A DNA stretch of 64,000 nt from Glaciihabitans arcticus (GCF_004310685.1 NZ_SISG01000001.1:2480001-2544000), one strand, 5' to 3'. Counted from the stretch's first letter, positions 25,758-35,604 are shown. Notes: generated from the sequence alone by a model not told the origin. Numbers and translations are program-made.

Positions 25758-27911
25758 CTAAACCGACATCCGCGAGACCGCGAGACCGTCGCCGCCGGCC
25801 GCGAGCTGCACGAGCACGGTGTCGCCGTCCTCGATGGTGCCCGAGAGGAGCGCTCGGGCGAGGCGGTCGTCGATTTCGCGCTGCATGAGCCGGCGCAGGG
25901 GGCGCGCCCCGTAAATCGGGTCGTAGCCGCTCTCGGCGAGCCAGCTGCGCGCATCCGGGGTCACGGCGAGGTCGAGCCTGCGGTCGGCGAGCCTGCGGGA
26001 GAGCCGGTCAACGTAGAGCGAGACGATCTGAGCGAGGTCGACCGTGGAGAGCGGCGAGAAGATGACGATGTCGTCGAGACGGTTGATGAACTCGGGCTTG
26101 AAGGCCTGGCGCACCAGATTGTTGACGGCGTCGGTCTTCGCCTCCCAGGAGAGCTCGGGGTCGACGAGGTATTGGCTGCCGAGGTTCGACGTGAGGATCA
26201 GGATCACGTTGCGGAAGTCCACGGTGCGTCCCTGGCCGTCGGTCAGTCGACCGTCATCCAGCACCTGGAGAAGCAGGTCGAAGACCTCGGGATGCGCCTT
26301 CTCGACCTCATCGAGCAGGATCACCGAGTACGGGCGACGGCGTACGGCCTCGGTGAGCTGTCCGCCCTGCTCGTAGCCGATGTATCCGGGAGGGGCGCCG
26401 AGCAGCCGGGCGACAGAGTGCTTCTCGCCGTACTCGCTCATGTCGATGCGCACGAGGGCCTTCTCGTCGTCGAACAGGTACTCGGCGAGCGCCTTGGCGA
26501 GCTCGGTCTTTCCGACACCGGTGGGCCCGAGGAACATGAACGTCCCGGTCGGGCGATCGGGGTCGGAGATGCCGGCTCGCGTGCGGCGCACGGCCTCGGA
26601 GACCGCACCGACGGCGGCCTTCTGGCCGATCAGGCGCTTGCCCAGCTCGGCCTCGAGGTTGAGCAGGCGTTCCGTCTCACCCTGGGTGAGGCGGTCGATC
26701 GGAATCCCCGTCCACGCCGCGACCACAGCCGCGATGTCGTCTTCGGTGACCTGGTCGCTCACCATGCGCGGACCGGTCGGCTCCGAGCCCTCAGCGGCGG
26801 CGATGGCCGTCTCGATTGCGGGGATCGTCTCGTAGTTGAGCTTCGACGCGTCCTGGTAGCGCTGCTCGCGCATGGCACGGTCGAGGTCGATGCGCGCCTC
26901 GTTGAGACGGCCCTTGAGTTCGCCGAGCCCCGTGAGCGACGCCTTCTCGGTCTTCCAGCGTCGCTCGAGCGCGTCGAGGGACTTCTGGCGGGCGGTGAGG
27001 TCTTCGCGCAGCTTCTCGAGGCGGGCCTTCGAGGCCGCGTCCTTCTCCTTCTTGAGAGCGAGTTCCTCAATACGCAGTCGGGAGACGGCGCGCTTCAGTT
27101 CGTCGATCTCGACCGGCGAGCTGTCGATCTCCATCTTGAGACGGGATGCTGCCTCGTCGACAAGGTCGATCGCCTTGTCCGGCAGCTTGCGAGCGGTGAT
27201 GTATCGATTGGAGAGGGATGCCGCGGCCACGAGTGCACTGTCGGCGATCGTCACCTTGTGGTGTGCCTCGTAGCGCTCCTTGAGGCCACGTAGGATCGCG
27301 ATGGAGTCCTCGACGCTGGGCTCGTCAACGAGCACCTGCTGGAACCGGCGCTCGAGGGCGGCATCCTTCTCGATGTACTGGCGGTACTCGTCGAGGGTGG
27401 TGGCACCGATGAGGCGCAGTTCGCCGCGCGCGAGCATTGGCTTGAGCATGTTGGCCGCCGCGACGGAGCCGTCGCCGCCGCCCGCACCCATGAGCGAGTG
27501 CAGCTCGTCGATGAAGGTGATGATCTCGCCCTCGGCGTCGTTGATCTCCGCGAGCACGGCCTTGAGGCGCTCCTCGAACTCGCCGCGGTACTTCGCGCCC
27601 GCGACGAGGGCGGCGAGGTCGAGGGAGATCAGGCGCTTGTTCTTGAGCGAGTCGGCGACGTCGCCGGCCACGATGCGCTGGGCGAGACCCTCGACGACGG
27701 CGGTCTTGCCGACGCCGGGCTCGCCGATGAGCACGGGGTTGTTCTTCGTGCGGCGGGTGAGCACCTGGCTGACGCGACGGATCTCGGCGTCGCGGCCGAT
27801 CACGGGGTCGAGTTTGCCACTGCGGGCGATCTCGGTGAGGTCGACACCGTAGCGCTCGAGGGCGGTGCGCTGGGTCTCATCGGAGCCGGGGGCTCCCTGC
27901 ATGTTTGCCAT
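25758..27911 (-). CDS. clpB: ClpB-type disaggregase lacking the N-terminal domain
   Basis: 717 residues. AAA+ module 1 has Walker A GEPGVGKT (about 63-70) and a TFIDELHS Walker B. A coiled-coil middle domain (about 250-370, [15 protein letters not shown]) marks ClpB rather than ClpC. AAA+ module 2 has GPTGVGKT and ends with the D2-small domain. The Clp_N repeat domain (~150 residues) of full ClpB is absent; only ~30 residues precede module 1. ClpB works with DnaK/DnaJ/GrpE to dissolve aggregates, which fits its place at the end of the dnaK operon, 4 nt after the methyltransferase stop. Confidence 0.9.
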   Translation of the reverse strand: MANMQGAPGSDETQRTALERYGVDLTEIARSGKLDPVIGRDAEIRRVSQVLTRRTKNNPVLIGEPGVGKTAVVEGLAQRIVAGDVADSLKNKRLISLDLAALVAGAKYRGEFEERLKAVLAEINDAEGEIITFIDELHSLMGAGGGDGSVAAANMLKPMLARGELRLIGATTLDEYRQYIEKDAALERRFQQVLVDEPSVEDSIAILRGLKERYEAHHKVTIADSALVAAASLSNRYITARKLPDKAIDLVDEAASRLKMEIDSSPVEIDELKRAVSRLRIEELALKKEKDAASKARLEKLREDLTARQKSLDALERRWKTEKASLTGLGELKGRLNEARIDLDRAMREQRYQDASKLNYETIPAIETAIAAAEGSEPTGPRMVSDQVTEDDIAAVVAAWTGIPIDRLTQGETERLLNLEAELGKRLIGQKAAVGAVSEAVRRTRAGISDPDRPTGTFMFLGPTGVGKTELAKALAEYLFDDEKALVRIDMSEYGEKHSVARLLGAPPGYIGYEQGGQLTEAVRRRPYSVILLDEVEKAHPEVFDLLLQVLDDGRLTDGQGRTVDFRNVILILTSNLGSQYLVDPELSWEAKTDAVNNLVRQAFKPEFINRLDDIVIFSPLSTVDLAQIVSLYVDRLSRRLADRRLDLAVTPDARSWLAESGYDPIYGARPLRRLMQREIDDRLARALLSGTIEDGDTVLVQLAAGGDGLAVSRMSV

Positions 27912-27914
27912 GGG

Positions 27915-29063
27915 TCAGTCCTTTTCATCGGGCTTCGGGTGCCCGTGATCAGAGGTGGGTTTGGTGGAAACGGTCACGGTGAACTTCGCGTTATGGGTCA
28001 CAAGTTCGGTCGGCCCGACGATGCGGGCCAGGGTCTGGCGGTAGCCAAGGTGCGAGTTGAACACGGTCCAGAGCTCGCCGCCGGGGGCGAGCACGCGGGC
28101 GGCATCCGCGAACATGCGGTGCGCGAGGCCGGTGTGCACCACGGCGCCGATGTGGAAGGGCGGGTTGAGCAGGATCAGGTCGGCAGAGTCGTCGGGCTGG
28201 CTGACGAGACCGTCATCCCGAACCACAGTGACGCGGTCGCTCAAGCCGTTCGCCTCCATAGTGGCGATGGCGGATGCCACGGCTCCCGCCGACTGGTCAC
28301 TCGCGATCACGCGCAGCTCGGGTCGCGCGCTCGCGATCGCCGCGGCAAGCACGCCGGTGCCCGCTCCGAGGTCGATCGCGGTGCGAGCGGAGGGTGCTGC
28401 CTTCTTCAACACCGATAGCAGCAGGCGCGTGCCGATATCGATGCCGGCTCCGGCGAAGGCCGAACCGTGGGCGGCCACCTGGAGGCCGAGGTCCTTGTGG
28501 AACTCCCGCACCGGGAATGCGCTCTCGGCGACCGGCTTCGGCCCGCGCAGGATGAACGCCCGCGACTTCTGCTTCGCGAGGGTCACGTCCAGGGTGTCGA
28601 AGTACTTGAGCAGCACCGGATTCATGGTCGGGGTGAGGTGCTTGATGCGGCCGCCCGCGACCACAACGACGGACGGGTCAGCCCAGCGCGCGATGGCCTC
28701 AGCGCCCTCCTCGAGTTCGTCGAGCGAGCGCGGCAGCTGCCAGAGCACGAGCTTCGCGCCGCTCAGCAGCGACTCGTCGAGCGGGTGGTTCGTGTAGTGC
28801 GCGGGTGCCTCGACGGCGTTCGCGGCGAGTGCGCGTTCGCCGGTCAGGGCGTCCTGGTGCACGCGCACGCCGGTGGCACCGCTTGCGAGGGTCAGGGCGC
28901 CGTAGTTGTCGCCGAGCACCACGACGGTGCCGGGTTCGGCCGAAGCGAGCTGCTCGGCCGCCGTCTCGAGGATCAGCCGGTCGCTCGCGTCGTAGGCGAA
29001 CAAGTTCTCTGCCTCGACGTCGGGCCAGCGGCGCAGGGCCTCAAAATCAAAGTCAGTCATCAT
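27915..29063 (-). CDS. RsmC/RlmG-like rRNA guanine-N2 methyltransferase
   Basis: 382 residues from the ATG at 29063 (or 29060). The upstream extension is inside hspR and rejected. The protein has two similar halves: an inactive N-terminal Rossmann-like domain and a C-terminal SAM-dependent domain with motif I IDLGAGTGVLAAA and the catalytic motif LILLNPPFH. This NPPF plus duplicated layout is the RsmC/RlmG family that makes m2G in 16S or 23S rRNA; the exact target cannot be assigned. Its start overlaps the hspR stop, so it is part of the heat-shock transcript. Confidence 0.8.
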   Translation of the reverse strand: MMTDFDFEALRRWPDVEAENLFAYDASDRLILETAAEQLASAEPGTVVVLGDNYGALTLASGATGVRVHQDALTGERALAANAVEAPAHYTNHPLDESLLSGAKLVLWQLPRSLDELEEGAEAIARWADPSVVVVAGGRIKHLTPTMNPVLLKYFDTLDVTLAKQKSRAFILRGPKPVAESAFPVREFHKDLGLQVAAHGSAFAGAGIDIGTRLLLSVLKKAAPSARTAIDLGAGTGVLAAAIASARPELRVIASDQSAGAVASAIATMEANGLSDRVTVVRDDGLVSQPDDSADLILLNPPFHIGAVVHTGLAHRMFADAARVLAPGGELWTVFNSHLGYRQTLARIVGPTELVTHNAKFTVTVSTKPTSDHGHPKPDEKD

Positions 29064-29469
29064 GCTTCGGGCGCCATATCTCCAGTTGGTTCTGCTTGCG
29101 GCTGCGTGTGCCCGCACGCAGCGAAATCACGTCACCCTCGGTTCCCGCGGCGAAGACGCGGCGACCGGGGCGGTTGAGCAGTTCATCGGCGAGTGCCGTC
29201 TCGAGTTCCCGTACCCGGGTCGCGAGCGTGGTCACCTGGTTCTCGAGGTCGAGAACCCGGCGGATTCCCTCGAGGCTCACACCCTCGGCGCTCAGGTGCG
29301 CGATCTCGCGCAGCTGGGCGACATCCCGCATCGAATATCGACGCGACTTGCCGGGGGTGCGGCCAGGGCTCACGAGCCCGAGACGGTCGTACTGCCGCAG
29401 GGTCTGGGGGTGCATCCCGGCAAGCTCTGCCGCCATCGCGATCGCGAAGACGGGCGAGTGCTCGTCCAT
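29053..29469 (-). CDS. hspR: HspR, MerR-family heat-shock repressor
   Basis: 138 residues. The N-terminal MerR winged helix reads FAIAMAAELAGMHPQTLRQYDRLGLVSPGRTPGKSRRYS (about 8-46), followed by a coiled-coil dimerisation helix (LDLENQVTTLATRVRELE). HspR binds HAIR inverted repeats and represses dnaK operons with DnaK as co-repressor. It lies 40 nt after dnaJ, and two HAIR-like sites stand upstream of dnaK (33113-33133 and 33176-33196), consistent with a feedback loop. Confidence 0.93.
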   Translation of the reverse strand: MDEHSPVFAIAMAAELAGMHPQTLRQYDRLGLVSPGRTPGKSRRYSMRDVAQLREIAHLSAEGVSLEGIRRVLDLENQVTTLATRVRELETALADELLNRPGRRVFAAGTEGDVISLRAGTRSRKQNQLEIWRPKHDD

Positions 29470-29508
29470 GGGTACTCCCTTCGACAGTGAATCAGGATGT
29501 TACGAAAA

Positions 29509-30489
29509 CTAGTGCTGCGCCTTCTCGATCAGCTCCGTGCGCGGGTTCTCACCGGGCATCGCGGCTGCGAAGGCCTCGAGGTGTCCCTGCGCCTCGGATG
29601 TCAGGTGGCTCGGTACCGCCACCTGCACTGTCGCGAGCAGGTCGCCCACGCCCTTGGCCGTTGTGACACCGCGTCCCTTGACGCGCAGCACGCGGCCACT
29701 CGGGGTTCCCGGTGCGACCCGCAGCTTCACGGTCTCGCCGCCGAGTGTCGGCACCTCGATCGTCGCACCGAGAGTCGCCTCCACGAAGGTCACCGGAACG
29801 TCGAGACGGAGGTTGAGGCCGTCGCGCTCGAACACCGGGTGCTTGCGCACCGTCACCGTGAGCACGAGGTCGCCGGCCGTTCCGCCGTCGGGGCTGGGTT
29901 CACCCTTGCCCTTGAGGCGGATCTTCTGGCCGTCGCTGACACCCGCGGGCACCTTGACGTTGATCGCCTTGCCGCTCGTGGGCTGCAGCTTGATCGTCTC
30001 GCCGTTAATGGCGGTGAAGAAGTCGAGGGTGGTGGTCGCCGTGAAGTCGCGACCCGGGGTGGGCCCGCCGGCTCCGCGGAAGCCGCCGCTCGTGGTGCCG
30101 AAGCCGCCGCCGCCGAACATGCCGCCGAGGAGATCCTCGAAGCTGCCCGACTGCTGGCCGCGTCCCGCGCCCGCCCCGGTGAACATGCCACCGAAAACGT
30201 CCTCGAAACCACCCGGCTGGCCGGGTCGGCCGCCCGCACTGAAGCGAGCGCCCGAACCCATTGCGCGGATCTGGTCGTACTCCTTACGCAGTTCGGGGTC
30301 GGCGAGAACGGAATGCGCCTCGCTGATCTCCTTGAAGCGTGCCTCGGCTGTGGCGTCGCCCGGGTTGGAGTCCGGGTGAAACTGTCGCGCGAGCTTGCGA
30401 TAGGTCTTCTTGAGATCCGCCTCGGAGATGTCCTTCGACACCCCGAGGATCTTGTAGAAGTCCTTATCGAACCAATCCTGGCTGGCCAT
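29509..30489 (-). CDS. dnaJ: DnaJ-family co-chaperone (no zinc finger)
   Basis: 326 residues. J domain at 10-75 with the HPD motif at 38-40 that stimulates DnaK ATPase; a Gly/Phe-rich linker (about 80-160: GGMFGGGGFGTTSGG); then two C-terminal substrate-binding beta domains. The four CxxCxGxG zinc-binding repeats of classical DnaJ are absent, as in CbpA or actinobacterial DnaJ1-type proteins. Third gene of the dnaK operon. Confidence 0.92.
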   Translation of the reverse strand: MASQDWFDKDFYKILGVSKDISEADLKKTYRKLARQFHPDSNPGDATAEARFKEISEAHSVLADPELRKEYDQIRAMGSGARFSAGGRPGQPGGFEDVFGGMFTGAGAGRGQQSGSFEDLLGGMFGGGGFGTTSGGFRGAGGPTPGRDFTATTTLDFFTAINGETIKLQPTSGKAINVKVPAGVSDGQKIRLKGKGEPSPDGGTAGDLVLTVTVRKHPVFERDGLNLRLDVPVTFVEATLGATIEVPTLGGETVKLRVAPGTPSGRVLRVKGRGVTTAKGVGDLLATVQVAVPSHLTSEAQGHLEAFAAAMPGENPRTELIEKAQH

Positions 30490-30507
30490 GCTGTGTCCGG
30501 CTCCCGG

Positions 30508-31206
30508 TTACTCGGGGACCGAGACGGTCACCTTGGCGGCGCGGATGAGGCGCTCGCCGAGCGCGTAGCCGGTCTCGAGCACGTCTGCGACGGTGTTCAC
30601 CGTGACATCCGCGGAAGGGATCTGAATGACGGCCTCGTGCAGGCTCGGGTCGAACGGCTCACCGGAGACACCGACCTCGCGAACGCCGTAGCGCTCGAAG
30701 GTCGCGCGCAGCTTGTTGGCCACGAGGGCTAGCGGGCTGCCCTCGAGGTCACCGTGCTTCTCGGCGCGGCTCAGGTCGTCGATCGCCGGAAGCAGCGAAC
30801 GGATGACCTCGGCGATGACCGACTCGCGGTTGGCAACCCGGTCGCGTTCCACACGGGTGCGGAAGTTGACCAGCTCGGCCTGCGCGCGCAGCATGTCGGA
30901 GCGCATCTCGGCAACGATGTCCGCGGCGGCCTGATCGAGCAGCGCCGCGTCCTCGGCGGAGAGCGTGAGCTCCTCGTCGGGCGCGTCGAGGTCTGTCTCC
31001 AGCACCTCGGGCTCCTCTTCCTCGACTACGACGTCTTCGGCGACTACCTCTTCGGCAGGCTCCTCGTCCGTCTCGTGCGAGGACAGGTCGAAGACCGTTG
31101 TGGGCTCCTGGTCACCGTCGTCATTGAAATTCTTGCGGCCACGGGGGCCGGAGGACTTGCGGTCCTCCGGCTCCTCGTTGCCGCGCTTCTTCTTGTCGGC
31201 GGCCAT
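30508..31206 (-). CDS. grpE: GrpE nucleotide exchange factor
   Basis: 232 residues from the ATG at 31206, one base after the dnaK stop; longer readings include meaningless Arg-rich sequence. A charged, disordered N-terminal ~105 residues (acid-rich EEEEPEVLETDLD) precedes the long coiled helix (about 120-170) and the C-terminal beta domain with VGVSGEPFDPSLHEAV and ETGYALGERLIRAAKVTVS, the GrpE signature. It promotes ADP release from DnaK. Confidence 0.93.
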   Translation of the reverse strand: MAADKKKRGNEEPEDRKSSGPRGRKNFNDDGDQEPTTVFDLSSHETDEEPAEEVVAEDVVVEEEEPEVLETDLDAPDEELTLSAEDAALLDQAAADIVAEMRSDMLRAQAELVNFRTRVERDRVANRESVIAEVIRSLLPAIDDLSRAEKHGDLEGSPLALVANKLRATFERYGVREVGVSGEPFDPSLHEAVIQIPSADVTVNTVADVLETGYALGERLIRAAKVTVSVPE

Positions 31207-31207
31207 G

Positions 31208-33070
31208 TTACTTCTTGGTGTCCGGCTCGTCTTCAACGACCTCTGCGTCGACGATGTCCTCGTCGCTCGCGGCGGGGGCTGCCTCGGGGGCCTCGTCACC
31301 GGTGCCGGCAGTCGCGGTCTCGCTCTGCTGGTAGAGAGCCTCACCGATCTTCTGCTGGCTCTCGGCGAGGGTGTCGAAGGCGGCCTTCACGGCTGCCTCG
31401 TCGTCCCCGGCGAGCGCGGTCTTCAGCGTGTCGACGTCGGCCTGCACAGAGGTCTTGACGTCTTCGGGCAGCTTGTCGGCATTGTCGAGAAGCAGCTTGT
31501 CGGTCGAGTAGGCGAGCTGTTCGGCGGTGTTGCGGACCTCGGCGGTCTCGCGACGCGCCTTGTCCTCTGCCGCGTGCTCCTCACCCTCGCGAACCATGCG
31601 CTCGATGTCGTCCTTCGACAGGCTCGAGCCGCCGGTGATCGTGATGGACTGCTCCTTGCCGGTGCCCTTGTCCTTCGCGTGCACCTGCACGATGCCGTTG
31701 GCATCGATGTCGAAGGTGACCTCGATCTGCGGGATGCCACGGGGGGCCGGTGCGATTCCCTGCAGTTCGAAGGTACCCAGGTTCTTGTTGTCGCGCGTGA
31801 AGTCGCGCTCGCCCTGGAAGACCTGGATCGCCACGGACGGCTGGTTGTCGTCGGCCGTGGTGAAGGTCTCGCTGCGCTTGGTCGGGATAGCCGTGTTGCG
31901 CTCGATGAGCTTGGTCATGATGCCACCCTTGGTCTCGATACCGAGGCTCAGGGGGGTGACATCGATGAGCAGAACGTCCTTGCGCTCTCCGCGCAGCACG
32001 CCGGCCTGAAGGGCGGCGCCGACGGCGACGACCTCATCCGGGTTGACGCCCTTGTTGGGCTCCTTGCCACCGGTCAGCTTCTTGACGAGTTCGACAACGG
32101 CAGGCATGCGGGTCGAGCCACCGACGAGAACGACGTGCGCGACATCCGCCACGCTCACACCGGCCTCTTTGATGACGTCAGTGAACGGCTTGCGGGTGCG
32201 CTCGAGAAGATCTTTGGTGAGCTCTTCGAACTTTGCGCGCGTGAGCGTCTCGTCGAGGTTGGCCGGGCCGTTCTCGGTGAGCGAGAGGTAGGGGAGCTGG
32301 ATGCTCGTGCTCGTCGAGCTCGAGAGTTCCTTCTTCGCCTGCTCGGCGGCTTCCTTGAGGCGCTGCTTGGCGATCTTGTCGTTGGAGACGTCGACGCCGG
32401 TGGTCTCCTTGAACTTGGTGATCAGCCAGTCGACGACGCGGCTGTCCCAGTCGTCTCCACCGAGGCGGTTGTCACCGGAGGTTGAGCGCACCTGGATGGT
32501 CGAGAAGTCGTCGTCCTTGCCCACTTCGAGCAGCGAGACGTCGAACGTTCCGCCTCCGAGGTCGAAGACCAGGATGAGCTCGTCGGCCTTGCCCTTGTCG
32601 AGGCCGTAGGCGAGTGCCGCGGCGGTCGGCTCGTTGATGATGCGCAGCACGTTGAGTCCGGAGATCTCACCGGCGTCCTTCGTGGCCTGGCGCTCGGCGT
32701 CGTTGAAGTAGGCGGGGACGGTGATGACCGCGTCGGTGACGGGCTCGCCCAGGTACTGCTCGGCGTCACGCTTGAGCTTGGCGAGGATTCGCGCCGAGAT
32801 CTCCTGCGGGGTGTACAGCTTGCCGTCGACGTCCGTGGTCCAAGTGGTGCCCATGTGGCGCTTCACGCTGGAGATGGTGCGGTCGACGTTGGTCACGGCC
32901 TGGCGCTTGGCCGTCTCGCCGACGAGCACGTCGCCATCCTTGGTGAATGCGACAACGGATGGGGTTGTGCGGAAACCCTCTGCGTTCGCGATGACGGTGG
33001 GTTCTCCACCTTCGAGCACGGCCACGACCGAGTTAGTCGTTCCGAGGTCAATACCTACTGCACGAGCCAT
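31208..33070 (-). CDS. dnaK: Hsp70 chaperone DnaK
   Basis: 620 residues, full length. The ATPase domain begins [15 protein letters not shown] and contains the [14 protein letters not shown] phosphate-2 motif and [11 protein letters not shown]; the linker [15 protein letters not shown] leads to the substrate-binding domain and an acidic, Ala-rich C-terminal lid. First gene of the operon dnaK-grpE-dnaJ-hspR-methyltransferase-clpB. The ATG follows GGAGAAAGAGCTC. Upstream lie two HspR-type operators. Confidence 0.97.
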   Translation of the reverse strand: MARAVGIDLGTTNSVVAVLEGGEPTVIANAEGFRTTPSVVAFTKDGDVLVGETAKRQAVTNVDRTISSVKRHMGTTWTTDVDGKLYTPQEISARILAKLKRDAEQYLGEPVTDAVITVPAYFNDAERQATKDAGEISGLNVLRIINEPTAAALAYGLDKGKADELILVFDLGGGTFDVSLLEVGKDDDFSTIQVRSTSGDNRLGGDDWDSRVVDWLITKFKETTGVDVSNDKIAKQRLKEAAEQAKKELSSSTSTSIQLPYLSLTENGPANLDETLTRAKFEELTKDLLERTRKPFTDVIKEAGVSVADVAHVVLVGGSTRMPAVVELVKKLTGGKEPNKGVNPDEVVAVGAALQAGVLRGERKDVLLIDVTPLSLGIETKGGIMTKLIERNTAIPTKRSETFTTADDNQPSVAIQVFQGERDFTRDNKNLGTFELQGIAPAPRGIPQIEVTFDIDANGIVQVHAKDKGTGKEQSITITGGSSLSKDDIERMVREGEEHAAEDKARRETAEVRNTAEQLAYSTDKLLLDNADKLPEDVKTSVQADVDTLKTALAGDDEAAVKAAFDTLAESQQKIGEALYQQSETATAGTGDEAPEAAPAASDEDIVDAEVVEDEPDTKK

Positions 33071-33112
33071 GAGCTCTTTCTCCTTCTACGAGTTCTGCGC
33101 GCTGAGCTGATA

Positions 33113-33133
33113 GTTGAGCGGCGCTGTATCAAG
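33113..33133 (-). promoter_or_regulatory. HspR operator (HAIR-like), proximal
   Basis: GTTGAGC-N7-TATCAAG matches the HAIR consensus CTTGAGT-N7-ACTCAAG in its core TTGAG/TCAAG. It lies 43-63 bp upstream of the dnaK ATG, where it would block RNA polymerase. Confidence 0.75.
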
Positions 33134-33154
33134 TTTGTCGATCGGGTTTTGCGC

Positions 33155-33160
33155 TGTCAA
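33155..33160 (-). promoter_or_regulatory. TTGACA -35 box of the dnaK promoter
   Basis: A perfect TTGACA on the minus strand lies between the two HAIR-like sites. With a 17-nt spacer the -10 would be CAAACT, a weak match; the exact -10 is uncertain. Confidence 0.45.
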
Positions 33161-33175
33161 GTTCTCTCAGCAAAA

Positions 33176-33196
33176 CCTGAGCTAACTCGACTCAAC
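33176..33196 (-). promoter_or_regulatory. HspR operator (HAIR-like), distal
   Basis: CCTGAGC-N7-ACTCAAC has the same 7-7-7 geometry as the proximal site and keeps TGAG/CTCAA. It lies upstream of the TTGACA box. Confidence 0.6.
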
Positions 33197-33242
33197 TTCA
33201 TCGCCTCTCGAACTGGGGCACCCACTGTTTACCCGCAGGCGA

Positions 33243-33248
33243 TAGCGT
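33243..33248 (+). promoter_or_regulatory. Leaderless -10 box for the MFS transporter
   Basis: TAGCGT lies 7 nt before the ATG at 33256 and overlaps the alternative GTG at 33247, which argues for the ATG. Confidence 0.5.
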
Positions 33249-33255
33249 GTGGATC

Positions 33256-34710
33256 ATGAGCGACAAGGGCGAAACTCCGCGCGTTATTCCGACGGCTGCC
33301 AGGACGGGCGCGGTCGCAGCCGTCGGCCTCGAACTGCATTCCGACCGGGTGGTGCCGCGTCGCCAGGTCTTCGCGTGGGCGCTGTGGGACTGGGCGACGC
33401 AGCCGTTCAATACGGTCGTCCTCACCTTCGTCTGGGTGCCGAGCTTCCTGACCTCGTACTTCTTCCTCGACTCGGCGACCTCCGCGAGTGGAATCGGCGC
33501 CGACGGCTCGCGGATCGACTGCGATACGGCGGTCAACGCAGCGACCGCCTACTGTGGCGGATTGGGGTCGCTCGCGGTGCAACTGGGCTGGGGCATCACC
33601 GTCGCGGGAATCCTTATCGCCCTCCTCGCCCCCGTGATGGGCCAGCGCGCAGACGCCGACGGCCGCCAGAAGCTGCAGCTCGGCATCTTCACCGCCCTGC
33701 TGATCGTCGCCCAGTTCGGCCTGTTCTTCGTCGACGGCACCCCCGCCTTCTTCTGGCTGGGCGTCTCGCTCATCGCCATCGGCAGCGTCTTCGGCGAGAT
33801 CGCCAATGTCAGCTACAACGCGCTGCTCGTATCGATCGCGAGTCCGCGCAACGTCGGGCGCATCTCGGGCCTCGGCTGGGGGTTCGGCTATCTCGGCGGC
33901 ATCATCGCTCTCGCGATCGTCGTCGGCTTGATCCTCGGCGGCGTGCTTGACGGCGACAACGCGATGACCTTCCGCATCATCGGGCTGGGCGCTGCGATCT
34001 GGACGGTGATCTTCGTGATCCCGATCTTCCTCTACGTACCCGAGCCGCCGAAACTGCGTGAGATCGAGCGGGTCAACTTCTTCCGCGGCTACGTCGAACT
34101 CGCCCGCAGCATCCGCCGACTCTGGCGCACCGCCCGTCACACCTTCTGGTTCCTGCTCGCGAGCGCCGTCTACCGCGACGGGCTCTCGGCCGTGTTCGTG
34201 TTTGGCGCCGTCATCGCCGGCCAGGTCTTCGGCTTCGGGTTCACCGACCTCGTCATCTTCGGCATCGTGCTCAACCTGGTGGCCGGGGTTTCCACGATCT
34301 TCTCGGGCCGTCTCGATGACCGCATCGGTCCGAAGCCCGTCATCCTCTTCGCCATCGGCGGCCTGGTGATCTGCTGTCTCGTTGTCTTCTTCGGCGCCCC
34401 TCTCGGCAAGCCGCTGTTCTGGGCCGCCGGCATCGTGCTGGCGGCGTTCGTCGGACCGGCGCAGGCCGCATCCCGCTCCTTCCTTGCCCGCATCACGCCT
34501 GCCGGATACGAGGGCGAGATCTTCGGCCTCTACGCCACCACCGGCCGCGCGGCCGGCTGGATGGCGTCGCTGCTCTGGGGCATCTTCATCGCGGCCGCGG
34601 CCAACCAGACCCTGTACGGCATCCTCGGCATCGCCCTGATCCTCGCCATCGGCTTCGGCCTGCTCTGGTTCGTGAAGGCGCCCGCGCGACCGGCGGCAGC
34701 CTCCGCCTGA
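33256..34710 (+). CDS. MFS transporter, UMF1/Atg22-like
   Basis: 484 residues, about 12 membrane helices. The N-terminal WALWDWATQPFNTVVLTFVW segment before helix 1 is the hallmark of the UMF1/Atg22-like branch. A long first periplasmic loop with two cysteines (DCDTAVNAATAYCGG) could form a disulfide. Homologues have been linked to amino-acid efflux, but the substrate here is unknown. It diverges from dnaK. Confidence 0.78.
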   Translation: MSDKGETPRVIPTAARTGAVAAVGLELHSDRVVPRRQVFAWALWDWATQPFNTVVLTFVWVPSFLTSYFFLDSATSASGIGADGSRIDCDTAVNAATAYCGGLGSLAVQLGWGITVAGILIALLAPVMGQRADADGRQKLQLGIFTALLIVAQFGLFFVDGTPAFFWLGVSLIAIGSVFGEIANVSYNALLVSIASPRNVGRISGLGWGFGYLGGIIALAIVVGLILGGVLDGDNAMTFRIIGLGAAIWTVIFVIPIFLYVPEPPKLREIERVNFFRGYVELARSIRRLWRTARHTFWFLLASAVYRDGLSAVFVFGAVIAGQVFGFGFTDLVIFGIVLNLVAGVSTIFSGRLDDRIGPKPVILFAIGGLVICCLVVFFGAPLGKPLFWAAGIVLAAFVGPAQAASRSFLARITPAGYEGEIFGLYATTGRAAGWMASLLWGIFIAAAANQTLYGILGIALILAIGFGLLWFVKAPARPAAASA

Positions 34711-34750
34711 CCATGTCCGTAATGCGCTGGCAGATGTCGGGCGGGCGAGG

Positions 34751-34756
34751 CAGGCT
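34751..34756 (+). promoter_or_regulatory. Weak leaderless -10 box for PEP-mutase-type lyase
   Basis: CAGGCT lies 6 nt before the ATG at 34763; the first base departs from TANNNT. Confidence 0.35.
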
Positions 34757-34762
34757 GGACAC

Positions 34763-35554
34763 ATGACAAACACGAACGCTGCCAAGGCCGAACTCCTCCG
34801 CTCGCTCCACGTACCCGGCGACCCGCTGATCGTCACCAACGTGTGGGACGCCGTCACCGCTCGCATCGTCGCCGGGGCTCCCGGCGTCAAGGCGCTCGCC
34901 ACGGCCAGCCACGCGGTGAGCTTCGCGCACGGCGTCGAGGACGGCGAAGGCCTCTCCGTCGAGCAGGCGCTCTCGGTAGCCGAGCTCATCTCGGGCGCGG
35001 TCGACATCCCGGTGTCCGTCGATTTCGAGAAGGGGTACTCACCTGACGCCGCCGGTGTTCAGCGCAACGTCGAGGCCCTCATCGCGGCCGGTGCTGCGGG
35101 TATCAACATCGAGGACAGCATCGGGCAGCCGAAGGTTCCCAATTTCTCCATCGAGGATGCAACGGCGCGCGTCGCCGCGGCCCACGCGGCCGGCGTCTCG
35201 ACCGGCGTCCCCATCGCGATCAACGCCCGCGTGGACGTTCTGGCCGGCGGCGGGGAGTGGGATGACGCGGTTGCGCGAGCCAACTCCTACCTTGAGGCCG
35301 GCGCCGACTCGATCTTCTTCCTCGGTCTCGGCACCGAGGAGCTGGTGGCCCGCGCGATCGACGAGGTGAACGGCAAGATCTCGGTGATCGCCCACCCCGG
35401 CGCGGTCCCCCTAAGGAAGCTCGCCGAGCTCGGGGTGTCGCGCGTGAGCTTCGGCCCGTTCGTTCTCGGCCTCACGCTCGCGCACCTGCAGGCCACGGCC
35501 ACCCAGCTCACCGCCCTCGGCGACTACCCCGAGGAACTCGGTTTTAAGTACTGA
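34763..35554 (+). CDS. Isocitrate lyase/PEP mutase-family protein
   Basis: 263 residues, TIM barrel. The family signature is visible: NVWDAVTARIV near the N-terminus, VDFEKGYSPDAAGVQRNV, then GAAGINIEDSIG with the Mg-binding acidic residues, and VLAGGGEWDDAV. Relatives include PEP mutase, 2-methylisocitrate lyase and oxaloacetate decarboxylase. The KKCGH motif of true isocitrate lyase is missing, so a C-C lyase on a 2-oxo- or methyl-branched acid is likelier. A MarR gene follows 56 nt later. Confidence 0.78.
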   Translation: MTNTNAAKAELLRSLHVPGDPLIVTNVWDAVTARIVAGAPGVKALATASHAVSFAHGVEDGEGLSVEQALSVAELISGAVDIPVSVDFEKGYSPDAAGVQRNVEALIAAGAAGINIEDSIGQPKVPNFSIEDATARVAAAHAAGVSTGVPIAINARVDVLAGGGEWDDAVARANSYLEAGADSIFFLGLGTEELVARAIDEVNGKISVIAHPGAVPLRKLAELGVSRVSFGPFVLGLTLAHLQATATQLTALGDYPEELGFKY

Positions 35555-35598
35555 CCAGTCCCCCGTTCTGGCTCTTCCGGTCCACGCCCGAGCGGGGG

Positions 35599-35604
35599 TA
35601 CAGT
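35599..35604 (+). promoter_or_regulatory. Leaderless -10 box for MarR regulator
   Basis: TACAGT lies 6 nt before the ATG at 35611. Confidence 0.5.

Noticed and set aside
29064-29117. Upstream start of the rRNA methyltransferase
   Set aside because: The 18 added residues lie inside hspR; the ATG at 29063 overlaps the hspR stop as expected for coupled genes.
33229-35007. 592-codon minus-strand frame
   Set aside because: Antisense to the MFS and lyase genes, both of which show strong family motifs.
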